Source of the DNA: Amphiura filiformis
Lineage: Eukaryota; Echinodermata; Ophiuroidea; Amphilepidida; Amphiuridae
DNA length: 64,000 nucleotides
Assembly: GCF_039555335.1 (NCBI RefSeq)
Contig: NC_092631.1
Coordinates: forward strand, 6,088,481-6,152,480
Direction: 5' to 3'
Numbering within the stretch: the stretch's first letter is position 1; each line of letters opens with the position of its first letter. Made by a program: the position numbers and the translations under genes. Of the stretch, positions 44,344 to 52,165 are shown piece by piece. Under the pieces are notes generated by a model. It did no database searches and was not told the origin of the DNA. It saw only the letters and a program-made list of their open reading frames with translations.

Positions 44344-45903
44344 TTAGTGAGAGGACTTTTTCTTTTTAGCAAATTCCGTCACCGTGGTGTATAGCAAAAA
44401 TCCGACGGCCAGAGCGAAAGTCCACAGATGATCGGCTAAAAATCCGGCGACGCTTCCCGCTGCTTTCAGACAGAAATTCACCACGGCTCCGATGACTCCC
44501 GGAAGCGCTATCAGGGCTTTGTCTCCAAGTTTCAAAAGGAGATTGGCTATTTTCTTGAGCTGATCCTTAATCCAATCGGTCCAAGTTTTAGGCTTTGGTG
44601 GGGGTTCGGGTCCTGGTGATGGTCCAGGTTCAGGACCTGGGTCTGGTTTAGGAGGACCTGGTTTTGGTTCTGGAGGCTTGGCGTAATCGCCGTGACCCAT
44701 GGACTTGGTGGCTAACAGAATACCCTCGACGACAGCCGCTACCGCCAATCCCACGGCCGTGATCAGAGAAACTATGGTAACACCCTCTTTTCTAAAGAGC
44801 TCTCGAATTTGATCTCCCGTGCTGCCGTCGCTCTCTATGAAACTTTCGATCGATTCTCTCAAACGCCGAAGCGAATTTCTGACCTTGGCATCCTGGTCCG
44901 CGATGGCTTTGTCAAACTCTTTGATATCGCTTTCAAGCTCTCTAGCTCTTTTAGCATCTTCTTCGCTGACAGGTAGCAGAGGCTCTCCTTCATCACCTTC
45001 GTAAGTTGGGTTAGTAAAACTGACCGAACCGCGCCCTTTAGACTTTAATTCTTTCAGTTCAGTTTCCTTTTCATTCCTTCTTCGGACAAGGTGCTCATAG
45101 ACATCAGACAGCTTCTTGAGTTGTCCTCGTTCGGTTAAAAATTTCGGATTTCTTCGTGATCTACAAGAGGATCATTTGGCAATTCATTGGCTAAACCTTC
45201 CATGTCTTGGTTTGTTTTTTGAAGACCCTCCAAAACTCTTTTAGTGTTGTTTGGTCTACCAGCGGGTGTAGTGGTTAGGGGTGATACATCTCTCGCACTA
45301 GTTGACGCTTTTTCGGCACTTTCCTGCACTTGCGGCGTTGATCCTCGTTTGAAATCCTTGATTCCGAGACCTATTTTGACAAATTGGGTACCTCCTGGAT
45401 CTTTGCCTTTGATTTGTTTAGCTATCGATTCTAGGGGTAAAATTGCTCGAATTTTGTTTGGTTAACCAAACTTGTTTTTTTCTGTAACTAACTTTGATTC
45501 TTCCGGTTTCATCTACCGCAAAAACCGCTTCAGTAGCAAAGGTCGTTCCTTGTTGCGTGTATCCTAAGCGTTTCACGTAATCCCGAAACTCATCCCTAGC
45601 CAGTTCCGCCTTTTGTCGATTCAATGTTTTGACGGTTCTCCTCAGGGAAGGACTGTCTTCACGAAGTTTTAATAGATCGAGTCGATCGTTGAGATCTTCG
45701 ATGGAATTTCGACTCTTGTCGGAAACGAAACTCACATCGGGATTTTCCCAACCGACGCTTCCTCGTCGTCTCTGACCCTCCGCTTGTATTTGCCCCCTCC
45801 ATAATCATCAGCGGTGTACCGCCAACTGCTCCCGTGGTATCACCGACCGATTCTTCCCAGCGTTCCAGCGAATTTCTTCTCGAGGATTAAATTCACCAGC
45901 CAT
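44344..45903 (-). pseudogene. Conserved Polinton coiled-coil/membrane protein, frameshifted
   Basis: The N terminus begins MAGEFNPREEIRWNAGK (ATG 45903). A middle part has LNDRLDLLKLREDSPSLRR and VKTLNRQKAELARDEFRDYV. The C-terminal part (45000-44344) is intact: helix RRLRESIESFIESDGSTGDQ, hydrophobic VTIVSLITAVGLAVAAVVEG, a proline-rich PEPKPGPPKPDPGPEPGPSP linker, then DWIKDQLKKIANLLLKLGDK, ALIALPGVIGAVVNFCLKAA and a last hydrophobic helix. The segment LLLKLGDKALxALPGVIGAVVNF is strongly conserved among Polintons in my recollection. Frame changes near 45800, 45740, 45450 and 45140. About 520 residues if whole. Probably membrane or virion associated; function unknown. Confidence 0.6.
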
Positions 45904-45934
45904 GTTTTAGTTTTATTCTACGTATAATAAAAAG
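45904..45934. promoter_or_regulatory. Bidirectional start region before the capsid gene
   Basis: 31 bases between the divergent ATGs at 45903 and 45935: GAATAAAACTAAAAC reading left and ATAATAAAAAG reading right, ending at the start codons. Confidence 0.5.
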
Positions 45935-47222
45935 ATGGCAGCAGAATACGGATACAAGTTGAATCCTTACCGTCAGCTTCGCAAAACGACGACATTCAAG
46001 GATTCCCCTCGAAGCGTTCGAATCTCGCAGACACTCCGACTCACATAAAAGAGAACCAAGTTCTAACTGTGAAATTTCCGAATTTAGGCAGGGACGACGT
46101 GATCGTTCCGGGAAGCAGCAAGCTCTCGTTCAAACTCGCTCTCACTTCAACGGACGCCGACAGGACGATCGTGAACAATCTCGGTCGCGTAATCGTGAGC
46201 AGGATTGAGGTTAAACTCGAAGGACAGAGTGTCTTTACCCTGAACGACGCCGACGTGTGCATGTGCTACCAGGATCTGTGGAAGACCGACAAGGAGAGAA
46301 AAAATGCCGTGTATCAGGGCATCCAATCGGAAACCGTTCGAAAATTTAGAATAAACGCCGGAGACAAAGGACAGAATGTCAAGGGCTCGGCAATTGCCGA
46401 AAACTACGGAGACGTGTTCTGCATCCCTCTGGACTTTGAGATGCTGAGCTCGCACAATCCCTTCTTCCAGCACGAGCTGAAGGACAGGCTGAGCTACGAG
46501 TTGACCTTTAACAGCCACGGAAACGTCGTTGTGAGCAGCGACGCGACGGCCAGCTACAGCGTGAGCGAGAGTCACCTGGAATTCGAAGTGGTAAATGCTC
46601 CCGACATAGCGAGAACGATCGAAAATCGACTCAAGGGAAGGAGCGTGGTCCTGTACGACAGGGTGGTGAGACACAGCAGGAGCCTTTGAACAAATCCGCA
46701 AGAATTTGGAACTTTTCCTTGGCGCCGAGTGCTTATAGCATGAAGGGAATTTTAATTTTGTTTGTAGATCCGTCGGATGCCGGAGGAGGAGCGAGCTACA
46801 AGAGAGACACGGAAAAATTTTACAATCCCAAAATCAAAAGGGTGTCGGTTACCCTGGACGGAATTCGAACCAGCTGTACAGCATCGGTATGCTTCTCACC
46901 AACATTTTAGGGAGATTCAAAAACATTTTGCAGAGGGAAAGCACAGACCCATTCCTCACCTAACCAAAGCGCTGGAGCTCGCCGACATGGAGCTGGAAGA
47001 CTATCTAACCACGAAGTACGGCTTGTGGTTGGACATGCGGAGCACGGACGACCCCGAGCTTCACGGTTCGGGAAGAAAATTAAAGGGAGCCAGTCAGAGC
47101 ATCCAGATCGAGATCGAGAAGAAAGCGAAACCGCGGGCGACCTCACGGCGTACATCTACTACGTTCAGGACGCGCGGCTGCACATTGAGAACGGAAAACT
47201 GGTCGAACCCGTATTCCAATAA
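45935..47222 (+). pseudogene. MCP: Polinton major capsid protein (double jelly roll), frameshifted
   Basis: Starts MAAEYGYKLNPYRQLRKTTT (ATG 45935, after ATAATAAAAAG). The 46069-46682 part contains FPNLGRDDVIVPGSSKLSFK, the central DVFCIPLDFEMLSSHNPFF and LKDRLSYELTFNS; this IPLDFExLxxHxPFxxxxLxDRLSYELxFN pattern is the signature I know for the Polinton major capsid. Then SYKRDTEKFYNPKIKRVSVT (46790), YLTTKYGLWLDMRSTDDPEL then HGSGR (47010-47080), and the end AGDLTAYIYYVQDARLHIE. Frame changes near 46025, 46680, 46870 and 47125. About 430 residues if whole. It would build the icosahedral shell. The stop codon TAA lies inside the start motif of the ATPase gene. Confidence 0.85.
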
Positions 47223-47227
47223 AAAGA

Positions 47228-47851
47228 ATGTTTCCGAAGTTCGCGCACACGGCAGTAATCTCGGGCAACACAATGTCCAGCAAGACCGAACATGTTTTGA
47301 ATTTGTTAGAAACGGAATATAAAGGGTTTTTTACTTATATTGTGATCATTTGTCCGAATTGGTCTAATAATAAAACTTACACCAGCAGAAATTGGATTTT
47401 TGACGACCAAGTTTTCAGGGTCGATCCGAAGGAATGGTTTCCCAACAGAAAAAATCAGCTGCAATTAGCTATAGAAATTTTTTTCGAGTGCATAGGAAAG
47501 ATGGATGACTCTCAGGTTCTGTTTCTGATCGACGACAGCATAGCCGAAGAAGGAATCGACAAAAAGATAAGCCCTCTGAGAGAACTCGCCTGTTCCGGCA
47601 GACACAGTAACTGCTCCCTCTGGATGCTCACGCAGGCTTACGTGGCAATTCCAAAAGATGTCCGAAGGCAGGCCCAGTGGCTGAGCACCTTCTACTGCAA
47701 AGACGAGGAAGATTTCACAACCGTAATGAAGGAAAACGGCGTGGTTCCCAAAGAAAAACGCGAAGCGTTGAATAAAAAATTAGAAGAGAATCAATATTCC
47801 AAATTAATTTTATTTTTATATCCGCCCAGAGGATTCGAGTACGTTAGATAA
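47228..47851 (+). CDS. ATP: Packaging ATPase (FtsK/HerA A32-like)
   Basis: 207 residues, frame intact. Walker A region VISGNTMSSKTEHVLNLLE near residue 10; the usual G before K-T is a serine here. Walker B near residue 98: DSQVLFLIDDSIAEE. A sensor-like region SGRHSNCSLWMLTQAY follows. Order and length match the Polinton genome-packaging ATPase that pumps DNA into the capsid. It follows the capsid gene by 5 bases; the start motif AATAAAAAGA overlaps the capsid stop. The G-to-S change (GGC/AGC, one base) may reduce ATP binding. Confidence 0.85.
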   Translation: MFPKFAHTAVISGNTMSSKTEHVLNLLETEYKGFFTYIVIICPNWSNNKTYTSRNWIFDDQVFRVDPKEWFPNRKNQLQLAIEIFFECIGKMDDSQVLFLIDDSIAEEGIDKKISPLRELACSGRHSNCSLWMLTQAYVAIPKDVRRQAQWLSTFYCKDEEDFTTVMKENGVVPKEKREALNKKLEENQYSKLILFLYPPRGFEYVR

Positions 47852-47855
47852 AAAG

Positions 47856-48386
47856 ATGGAAATCGAAGATATCGTCAGCGAAGTAATGACCGATCTGCCC
47901 GCTGTGAGCGAAGCGCAGAGTCCTCCCGTCCCGGACGCGTTCGAGCAGGACTCCGTCGAACTGGAAAAACTGAGGGAACGGCTGATCGCCGTGGCGGAAG
48001 CGGGAAAGAGCAAAGAGTATTTGAAAAAGGAGATAACTTCAGCCGAAATCGATAAACTCGATCGAAAGAGTCTGATGAGACTGTACGGCAGATACGAAGC
48101 TCACATGGGAGGGATAGTAACCAAATCAATGAAAAAACACTTTATCACAGCTTACGTAAATTTGGTAGGAATCTTCCGTCCTAAAAATTTGACGATTTCC
48201 GATCGCGATACGCTGGAAGCGTCTTTGTACGCGGGGCCCTTCATTGATTTAGCTCTGAACAAATGGACGTGTGGAATGTATCATAAATTTGGGCACATTT
48301 TAGCTCCGATGGAGGCTGCCCTGTTAACCAGTAACTCTCTCGAGAGAGTCGAAGTTCCCGAAAAAAATTCCGAGGAAGAATCTTAG
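47856..48386 (+). CDS. Conserved Polinton protein downstream of the ATPase, 176 aa
   Basis: Begins MEIEDIVSEVMTDLPAVSEA (ATG 47856, after AGATAAAAAG). The N-terminal 60 residues are acidic and disordered; then a helical domain with LDRKSLMRLYGRYEAHMGG, ITAYVNLVGIFRPKNLTISD and GPFIDLALNKWTCGMYHKFG then HILAPMEAA. A protein of this pattern follows the packaging ATPase in many invertebrate Polintons in my recollection. Function unknown; virion or packaging partner is plausible from position. Frame intact. Confidence 0.65.
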   Translation: MEIEDIVSEVMTDLPAVSEAQSPPVPDAFEQDSVELEKLRERLIAVAEAGKSKEYLKKEITSAEIDKLDRKSLMRLYGRYEAHMGGIVTKSMKKHFITAYVNLVGIFRPKNLTISDRDTLEASLYAGPFIDLALNKWTCGMYHKFGHILAPMEAALLTSNSLERVEVPEKNSEEES

Positions 48387-48490
48387 GAGTTATTCAGTGG
48401 ATATTTAGGTTTCTGAGTAATTTCTTTTGGATGCTGGAAAAAATGCTGGAAAGGTTTAAGAAATAAAAAATATTATAAAAAAGAAACAAA

Positions 48491-48999
48491 ATGTCTGGGT
48501 GTATTGCTCAACACCCGGTTTACAAAAATTACGGTGTGAGGGAAAACGGAGAGATTTTGAATTTGAAAAAATTTCGAACGTTGAAACTTACCATGAACAA
48601 CATGGGTTATCAAACCGTTACTCCCTGTGTAAATGGTAACAAAAAGACGTTTAATGTTCATCGATTCATTTATGAATGTTTCAAGGGAGATATACCGTCA
48701 CATCTTCAAGTTGATCATATTGATAGTAATAGAACAAATAATGCTATAGACAATCTTCAGCTACTAACACCATCAGCTAACGTGCGAAAAATTTCAATCA
48801 AAAGGGGAGGTTCACCAATAGCAGTCTTAGTTACCTGCTTAGAAACCGGCGAAAAAGAAAACTTTAGAAGTTTTTACGCAGCGGAAAAGCTTTGAAAATT
48901 CACACTGCTACTATTTCCAAAATTGTTAAAAAAGATGGTCTAAATAAATCGCAGTCAAAAGAAGATGGTTTTTGGTACACTTTTGAAAAATCTGAATAA
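48491..48999 (+). CDS. HNH homing-type endonuclease
   Basis: From ATG 48491 (after TATAAAAAAGAAAC). The first 25 residues match a NUMOD4-type segment (HPVYKNYGVRENGEILNLKK). The HNH core follows: FNVHRFIYECFKGDIPSHLQ, VDHIDSNRTNNAIDNLQLLT, with DH and N-N residues intact. A frame change near 48893 separates the C-terminal helix-turn-helix (AAEKL... then a part with TISKIVKKDGL) that ends FWYTFEKSE at 48996. NUMOD-HNH-HTH is the layout of freestanding homing endonucleases in phages and giant viruses. It is not a standard Polinton gene. It ends directly at a hairpin terminator. Confidence 0.8.
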
Positions 49000-49035
49000 A
49001 AAATTCAAAGAAGCATATTCTTCTTTGAATTTTTT
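48998..49035. terminator. A6-stem-T6 hairpin after the HNH gene
   Basis: AAAAAATTCAAAGAAG, loop CATATT, CTTCTTTGAATTTTTT: 16 perfect pairs. It begins in the stop codon of the HNH gene. Confidence 0.75.
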
Positions 49036-49042
49036 GAAGACA

Positions 49043-49228
49043 CTTGAGCAATTTTGCTAAGGTGTTACCCAAATATCTGAGCAATTTTGCTAAGGTGTTA
49101 CCCAAATATCTGAGCAATTTTATTCAAGTGTTACTCAGATATCTGAGTAATTTTACCCAGATGTTGCTCAGGTGTTACCCAAATATCTGAGCAATTTTGC
49201 TCAAGTCTTACCCAAATGTTACCAAGTC
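49043..49228. repeat. 33-bp tandem repeat, about 5 units
   Basis: Unit 'ctgagcaattttgctaaggt' + 'gttacccaaatat', degenerating to the right. It fills the space between the HNH gene hairpin and the next start codon. Confidence 0.85.
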
Positions 49229-49246
49229 TTTTTTCTTCTAATAAAG

Positions 49247-49643
49247 ATGAGCGAATCAGCAAAACCGGCGAAAATAACGGCAGAAGTGAGCCAAGCAAAA
49301 CCCAAAAATCCAAAGAGGGTTGCCGCTGGAAAAAAAATTAGCCGAAATCCAAAAAGAAAAATATGCAAAAATTAAAGCCTTTGAAGAAGAGCAAAAAAAT
49401 TGTCCAAGAAAATGAACCGTCCGAAACAGATATTTCACCCGAGGAAGACGAATCTCCTTCGGAAAATTCAGCGTGGCTGAACCCGGTTCTCGCCGGAGGA
49501 GCCATCGCGTCGCCGGAGGAGCGGTGGCGTCACGGATATTCCACCAGCTGACCGCTCCAAAAACAGCCAAAAGCCCGCCCACCTGTCCACCTCTGTCCCC
49601 CAAAAGTAAGCCAAATATCGATCCTTCGCTAATTTTTAATTAG
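49247..49643 (+). pseudogene. Conserved small Polinton membrane protein, frameshifted
   Basis: Starts MSESAKPAKITAEVSQAKPK then NPKRVAAGKK (ATG 49247, after AATAAAG). The RVAAGKK basic block, a later acidic stretch (SETDISPEEDESPSENSAWL), a short glycine/alanine hydrophobic stretch around NPVLAGGAIA, and an end around DPSLIF form a layout I recall from small Polinton proteins with one transmembrane segment. Frame changes near 49330 and 49510. About 130 residues if whole. Function unknown. Confidence 0.5.
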
Positions 49644-49654
49644 ATAAAAGAAAG

Positions 49655-49897
49655 ATGGCAGAAACCAATCCAAACGTAAAAATGATCGTAAACGGTGCGT
49701 ATCACGCAACAACGATAAGCCTCGGTATATGGGCTAACTCGTTCGTTATGAAAAAGTTCCTAAAAATGAAGCCGGCTAATCTCTCGCAGCTCGACGCGGA
49801 GGATATCGGAAAGTTGATTTTGAGCGTCTATTCGGCTACGATGCTCAGAGATTGGCTCGTGAATCAAGGAATTCTTCCGGATGAAATTATGGCTTAA
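49655..49897 (+). CDS. Conserved small Polinton protein, 80 aa
   Basis: MAETNPNVKMIVNGAYHATT then ISLGIWANSFVMKKFLKM, ANLSQLDAEDIGKLILSVYS and TMLRDWLVNQGILPDEIM. Frame intact; ATG 49655 after GATAAAAGAAAG. The pattern GxYHATT...A.D.GKL...RD.LVNQ.ILP is one I recall in many animal Polintons. Hydrophobic helices suggest a membrane or virion protein. Followed by a perfect hairpin. Confidence 0.65.
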   Translation: MAETNPNVKMIVNGAYHATTISLGIWANSFVMKKFLKMKPANLSQLDAEDIGKLILSVYSATMLRDWLVNQGILPDEIMA

Positions 49898-49922
49898 ACA
49901 TTCTGTCAAGGTAGACATATTA

Positions 49923-49963
49923 AAAAAACCCTCTTAGCACAAATTGTGCTAAGAGGGTTTTTT
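49923..49963. terminator. A6-stem-T6 hairpin, 20 pairs
   Basis: AAAAAACCCTCTTAGCACAA, central A, TTGTGCTAAGAGGGTTTTTT: a nearly complete 41-base palindrome. It lies 25 bases after the stop of the 80-aa gene and 19 bases before the next start. Confidence 0.8.
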
Positions 49964-49982
49964 GCGTGAAAATAAAGAGAAA

Positions 49983-50408
49983 ATGGCGTCAATCGCATTC
50001 ATGGTTGGTGGAGCCGTGGTTAACGCTTTGGCATTTTCAGGGAGCAATTATCTGTTCAACTCTCTTAATAATTCGGAAGAACGCAAAAGACACGATCTTG
50101 CTCTTGAGAAACTTCAGCACGACCGAGATTCTTGGAATTTAGCGCGTCTTTCAAGAATAGATTACATTAACGATCAATTAAAAAAACAGGGTCACGCGGA
50201 GAGAACCTTTTCGGACGTCGATGACGCGATGAGACAGTATTATAATTTAACGGGAATTTTGATGGATTCTTTTCCACCCGAACCACAACTTTATGATGGA
50301 GAGTATCTCGACGAAGATCAAACAAAATCGATCCAAAATGGGGAGTTAGCTTTGATCGGACTGGGATTGGTCGGAACCGGTGTGGTCGCTATCAAATACT
50401 TTGGATAA
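49983..50408 (+). CDS. Conserved Polinton protein, 141 aa
   Basis: MASIAFMVGGAVVNALAFSG then SNYLFNSLNN: an N-terminal hydrophobic segment. Next a charged coiled coil (RHDLALEKLQHDRDSWNLAR, RIDYINDQLKKQGHAERTF), then SDVDDAMRQYYNLTG, PEPQLYDGEY and a C-terminal hydrophobic end ALIGLGLVGTGVVAIKYFG. ATG 49983 after AAATAAAGAGAA. I recall the pattern MAS(I/V)AFxxGGAxVNALAFSGSN...FxDVDxAMxxYY as highly conserved in animal Polintons. Frame intact. Probable virion membrane protein; unproven. Confidence 0.7.
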   Translation: MASIAFMVGGAVVNALAFSGSNYLFNSLNNSEERKRHDLALEKLQHDRDSWNLARLSRIDYINDQLKKQGHAERTFSDVDDAMRQYYNLTGILMDSFPPEPQLYDGEYLDEDQTKSIQNGELALIGLGLVGTGVVAIKYFG

Positions 50409-51032
50409 AAGTATTTGGGTGGGAGCTGAACCTCTAATCTCAGGAAAATCATCGAGAGTTACGGGATAATTTCTTCGTTTGAGTAGGTAGAAGAGAACGT
50501 AGTGAATATTGAAATTATTTCTTTCGGGTTTATTTTCCAGATAAATTTTCAGTATATTATCAAGATCGCGTAACAAATTAGCTCGATCGTGCCAAAAATC
50601 GACGGGAGAATTGCCCGTAATTTTGTAGTAAATCTTGTGAACGGCTTTTGGGTCTGATCTCAAGACTTTTAACAAGTCTTTTTTACTCGGAGGGGACTCG
50701 AACAATAATTTTTGTTCGTTCAAATTCGTAACATTTCCTTGATAGATTTCGATGTATTCTTCAAACTGGTAGGTCTTGGTTTCGCAGTACTTTATCGATT
50801 GTCGAATTTGGTCGATGTTAACTCGGGGTGAGTTCTCGTTAGGAAACACGTCATTTTCCAAACCACAATCATAACACACGTCGTCCACCATGTATTCTGA
50901 GTTGCAATTTTTACATTTTGACGGAATCCTTCGCTCCACTCGTGCGGGTTCTTTAAACAACCGAGTAAATTCGGTACCGTATAGGTTGCAAATCGGTTTC
51001 TTGCTCCGAAGGCGGGTTTTCTTTTTACACAA
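50346..51032 (-). CDS. VLTF3-like late transcription factor
   Basis: The N-terminal part is basic and cysteine-rich, with a zinc ribbon CKNCNSEYMVDDVCYDCGLE near residues 39-58. A helical domain follows: IRQSIKYCETKTYQFEEYIE, SPPSKKDLLKVLRSDPKAVH, LRDLDNILKIYLENKPERNN then FNIHYVLFYLLKRRN. Zinc ribbon plus the Nx(N/H)YVLxxLL segment matches poxvirus late transcription factor VLTF3 and its relatives in giant viruses and some Polinton-like elements. No good ATG opens the frame; cysteines continue upstream (CFCKLC) to about 51080, so the start is uncertain. Its 3' end overlaps the convergent 141-aa gene by 63 bases. Confidence 0.6.
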   Translation of the reverse strand: MCKKKTRLRSKKPICNLYGTEFTRLFKEPARVERRIPSKCKNCNSEYMVDDVCYDCGLENDVFPNENSPRVNIDQIRQSIKYCETKTYQFEEYIEIYQGNVTNLNEQKLLFESPPSKKDLLKVLRSDPKAVHKIYYKITGNSPVDFWHDRANLLRDLDNILKIYLENKPERNNFNIHYVLFYLLKRRNYPVTLDDFPEIRGSAPTQILLSKVFDSDHTGSDQSQSDQS

Positions 51033-51083
51033 TTTGCAAAAACAACGCTTGTATTTACTCGTACAATTAATTTTGTAACAATA

Positions 51084-51125
51084 AAAAAATCCCCTTTAGA
51101 CTATTTTGTCTAAAGGGGATTTTTT
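51084..51125. terminator. A6-stem-T6 hairpin after the acidic-tail gene
   Basis: AAAAAATCCCCTTTAGAC, loop TATTTT, GTCTAAAGGGGATTTTTT: 18 perfect pairs. It is 24 bases downstream of the minus-strand stop at 51150 and just upstream of the VLTF3-like frame. Confidence 0.75.
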
Positions 51126-51149
51126 GTTGGTTACCTTGGGACGGTACGT

Positions 51150-52056
51150 CTAGTCTGAGTCTTCATCTTCATCTTTCCCGACCTTGTCTTCCCCGGCCTT
51201 GTCTTCATCGCTGCCATCTTCATCTTCGTCTTCATCTTCATCAACCGATGGACAGTGCTGCGATGTTTTTATAGGGCATTGGAGGAGGTCTCGATTTACC
51301 GGTTCTGGTTCTTGTCAGGGGTTCGGCGCCCTTGTCCTTTTGAAATATGACCTGTATGGCTCTTGGTTTCACCGATATGATCCTACCCATTTGATCAATG
51401 TAGATTTGCGGAAGGTGCCACGTTACTTCTGCGGTGAGAGCGACATTGTTGATATATTCGCTAAGATTGGCGTCTGGAATTTCTGCCCACCCAGCACTGG
51501 GGTTATCAAGGTCTTCAGAAAGATAAAACCTACACCCTGGAAACTTGTCATCCTTTTCATTCAGCTTGCACACAAAGAAAGGAGGATCGTCCAGCTTGGG
51601 CTTCTTGATTTCTATTCCTTTGGAATTTTTAGATTTTTCCATCTGATACTTCCAAATGCTAAGGCCCTTGATCTCCTTTTCTCCAATCGTATCATCGGCA
51701 AACGCGCTGCCCTTTTCCTTTTTCAAAAAATTGCGAACACGCGCGTTGACAAGGTTGAGCGTTGCAAGATGTTTCATGTGATCATCCGTCTTTTCAGAGT
51801 TGTGCGTTATGCAGCAGATGGAATATTCCATGTTGTCTGAAAACAACTTTTTTCCTATTCCAAAACATTTCATGGGAGGACTGGACATAACAAACGGTTT
51901 GGTATCTTTTCCATCCTTGTAGTATATTGGAATCTTGTAATAGATAGAGTCCGAATTTTTGATCGTAGCCTGTTCCAACGGACCATGTCTTAGTTTGCTC
52001 GGTTCAAAATCTTCTGGAAAGATTGCATCGTTTGGGGAGGCTCTTTTAAATGACAT
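51150..52056 (-). CDS. Candidate ssDNA-binding protein with acidic tail
   Basis: Starts MSFKRASPNDAIFPEDFEPS (ATG 52056, after AATAAAAAACAAAC). A 271-residue main frame has mixed beta/alpha character (SIYYKIPIYYKDGKDTKPFV, FFVCKLNEKDDKFPGCRFYL, VTWHLPQIYIDQMGRIISVK then PRAIQVIF). It stops at 51241. A one-base shift there opens about 30 codons of almost pure D and E (DEDEDEDEDGSDED ... DEDEDSD) ending at 51150, so the original product very likely had an acidic C-terminal tail. Soluble domain plus acidic tail next to integrase and polymerase is typical of replication ssDNA-binding proteins. No clear family match; function is inferred. Confidence 0.5.
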
Positions 52057-52165
52057 TTTTGTTTGTTTTTTATTAGCCGGGATTTTCTTAAACTCTTTTT
52101 TTTTTTTTTTTTGACGGGATTTTCTTAAACTGTTTTTATTTTCAAATCGGGGCTAAAAATAAAAG
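52057..52165. promoter_or_regulatory. Divergent start region, acidic-tail gene and integrase
   Basis: Contains CTAATAAAAAACAAACAAAA toward the left ATG and AAAAATAAAAG immediately before the right ATG. A direct repeat 'gggattttcttaaactctttt'/'gggattttcttaaactgtttt' lies between them, separated by an 18-T run. Confidence 0.5.
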
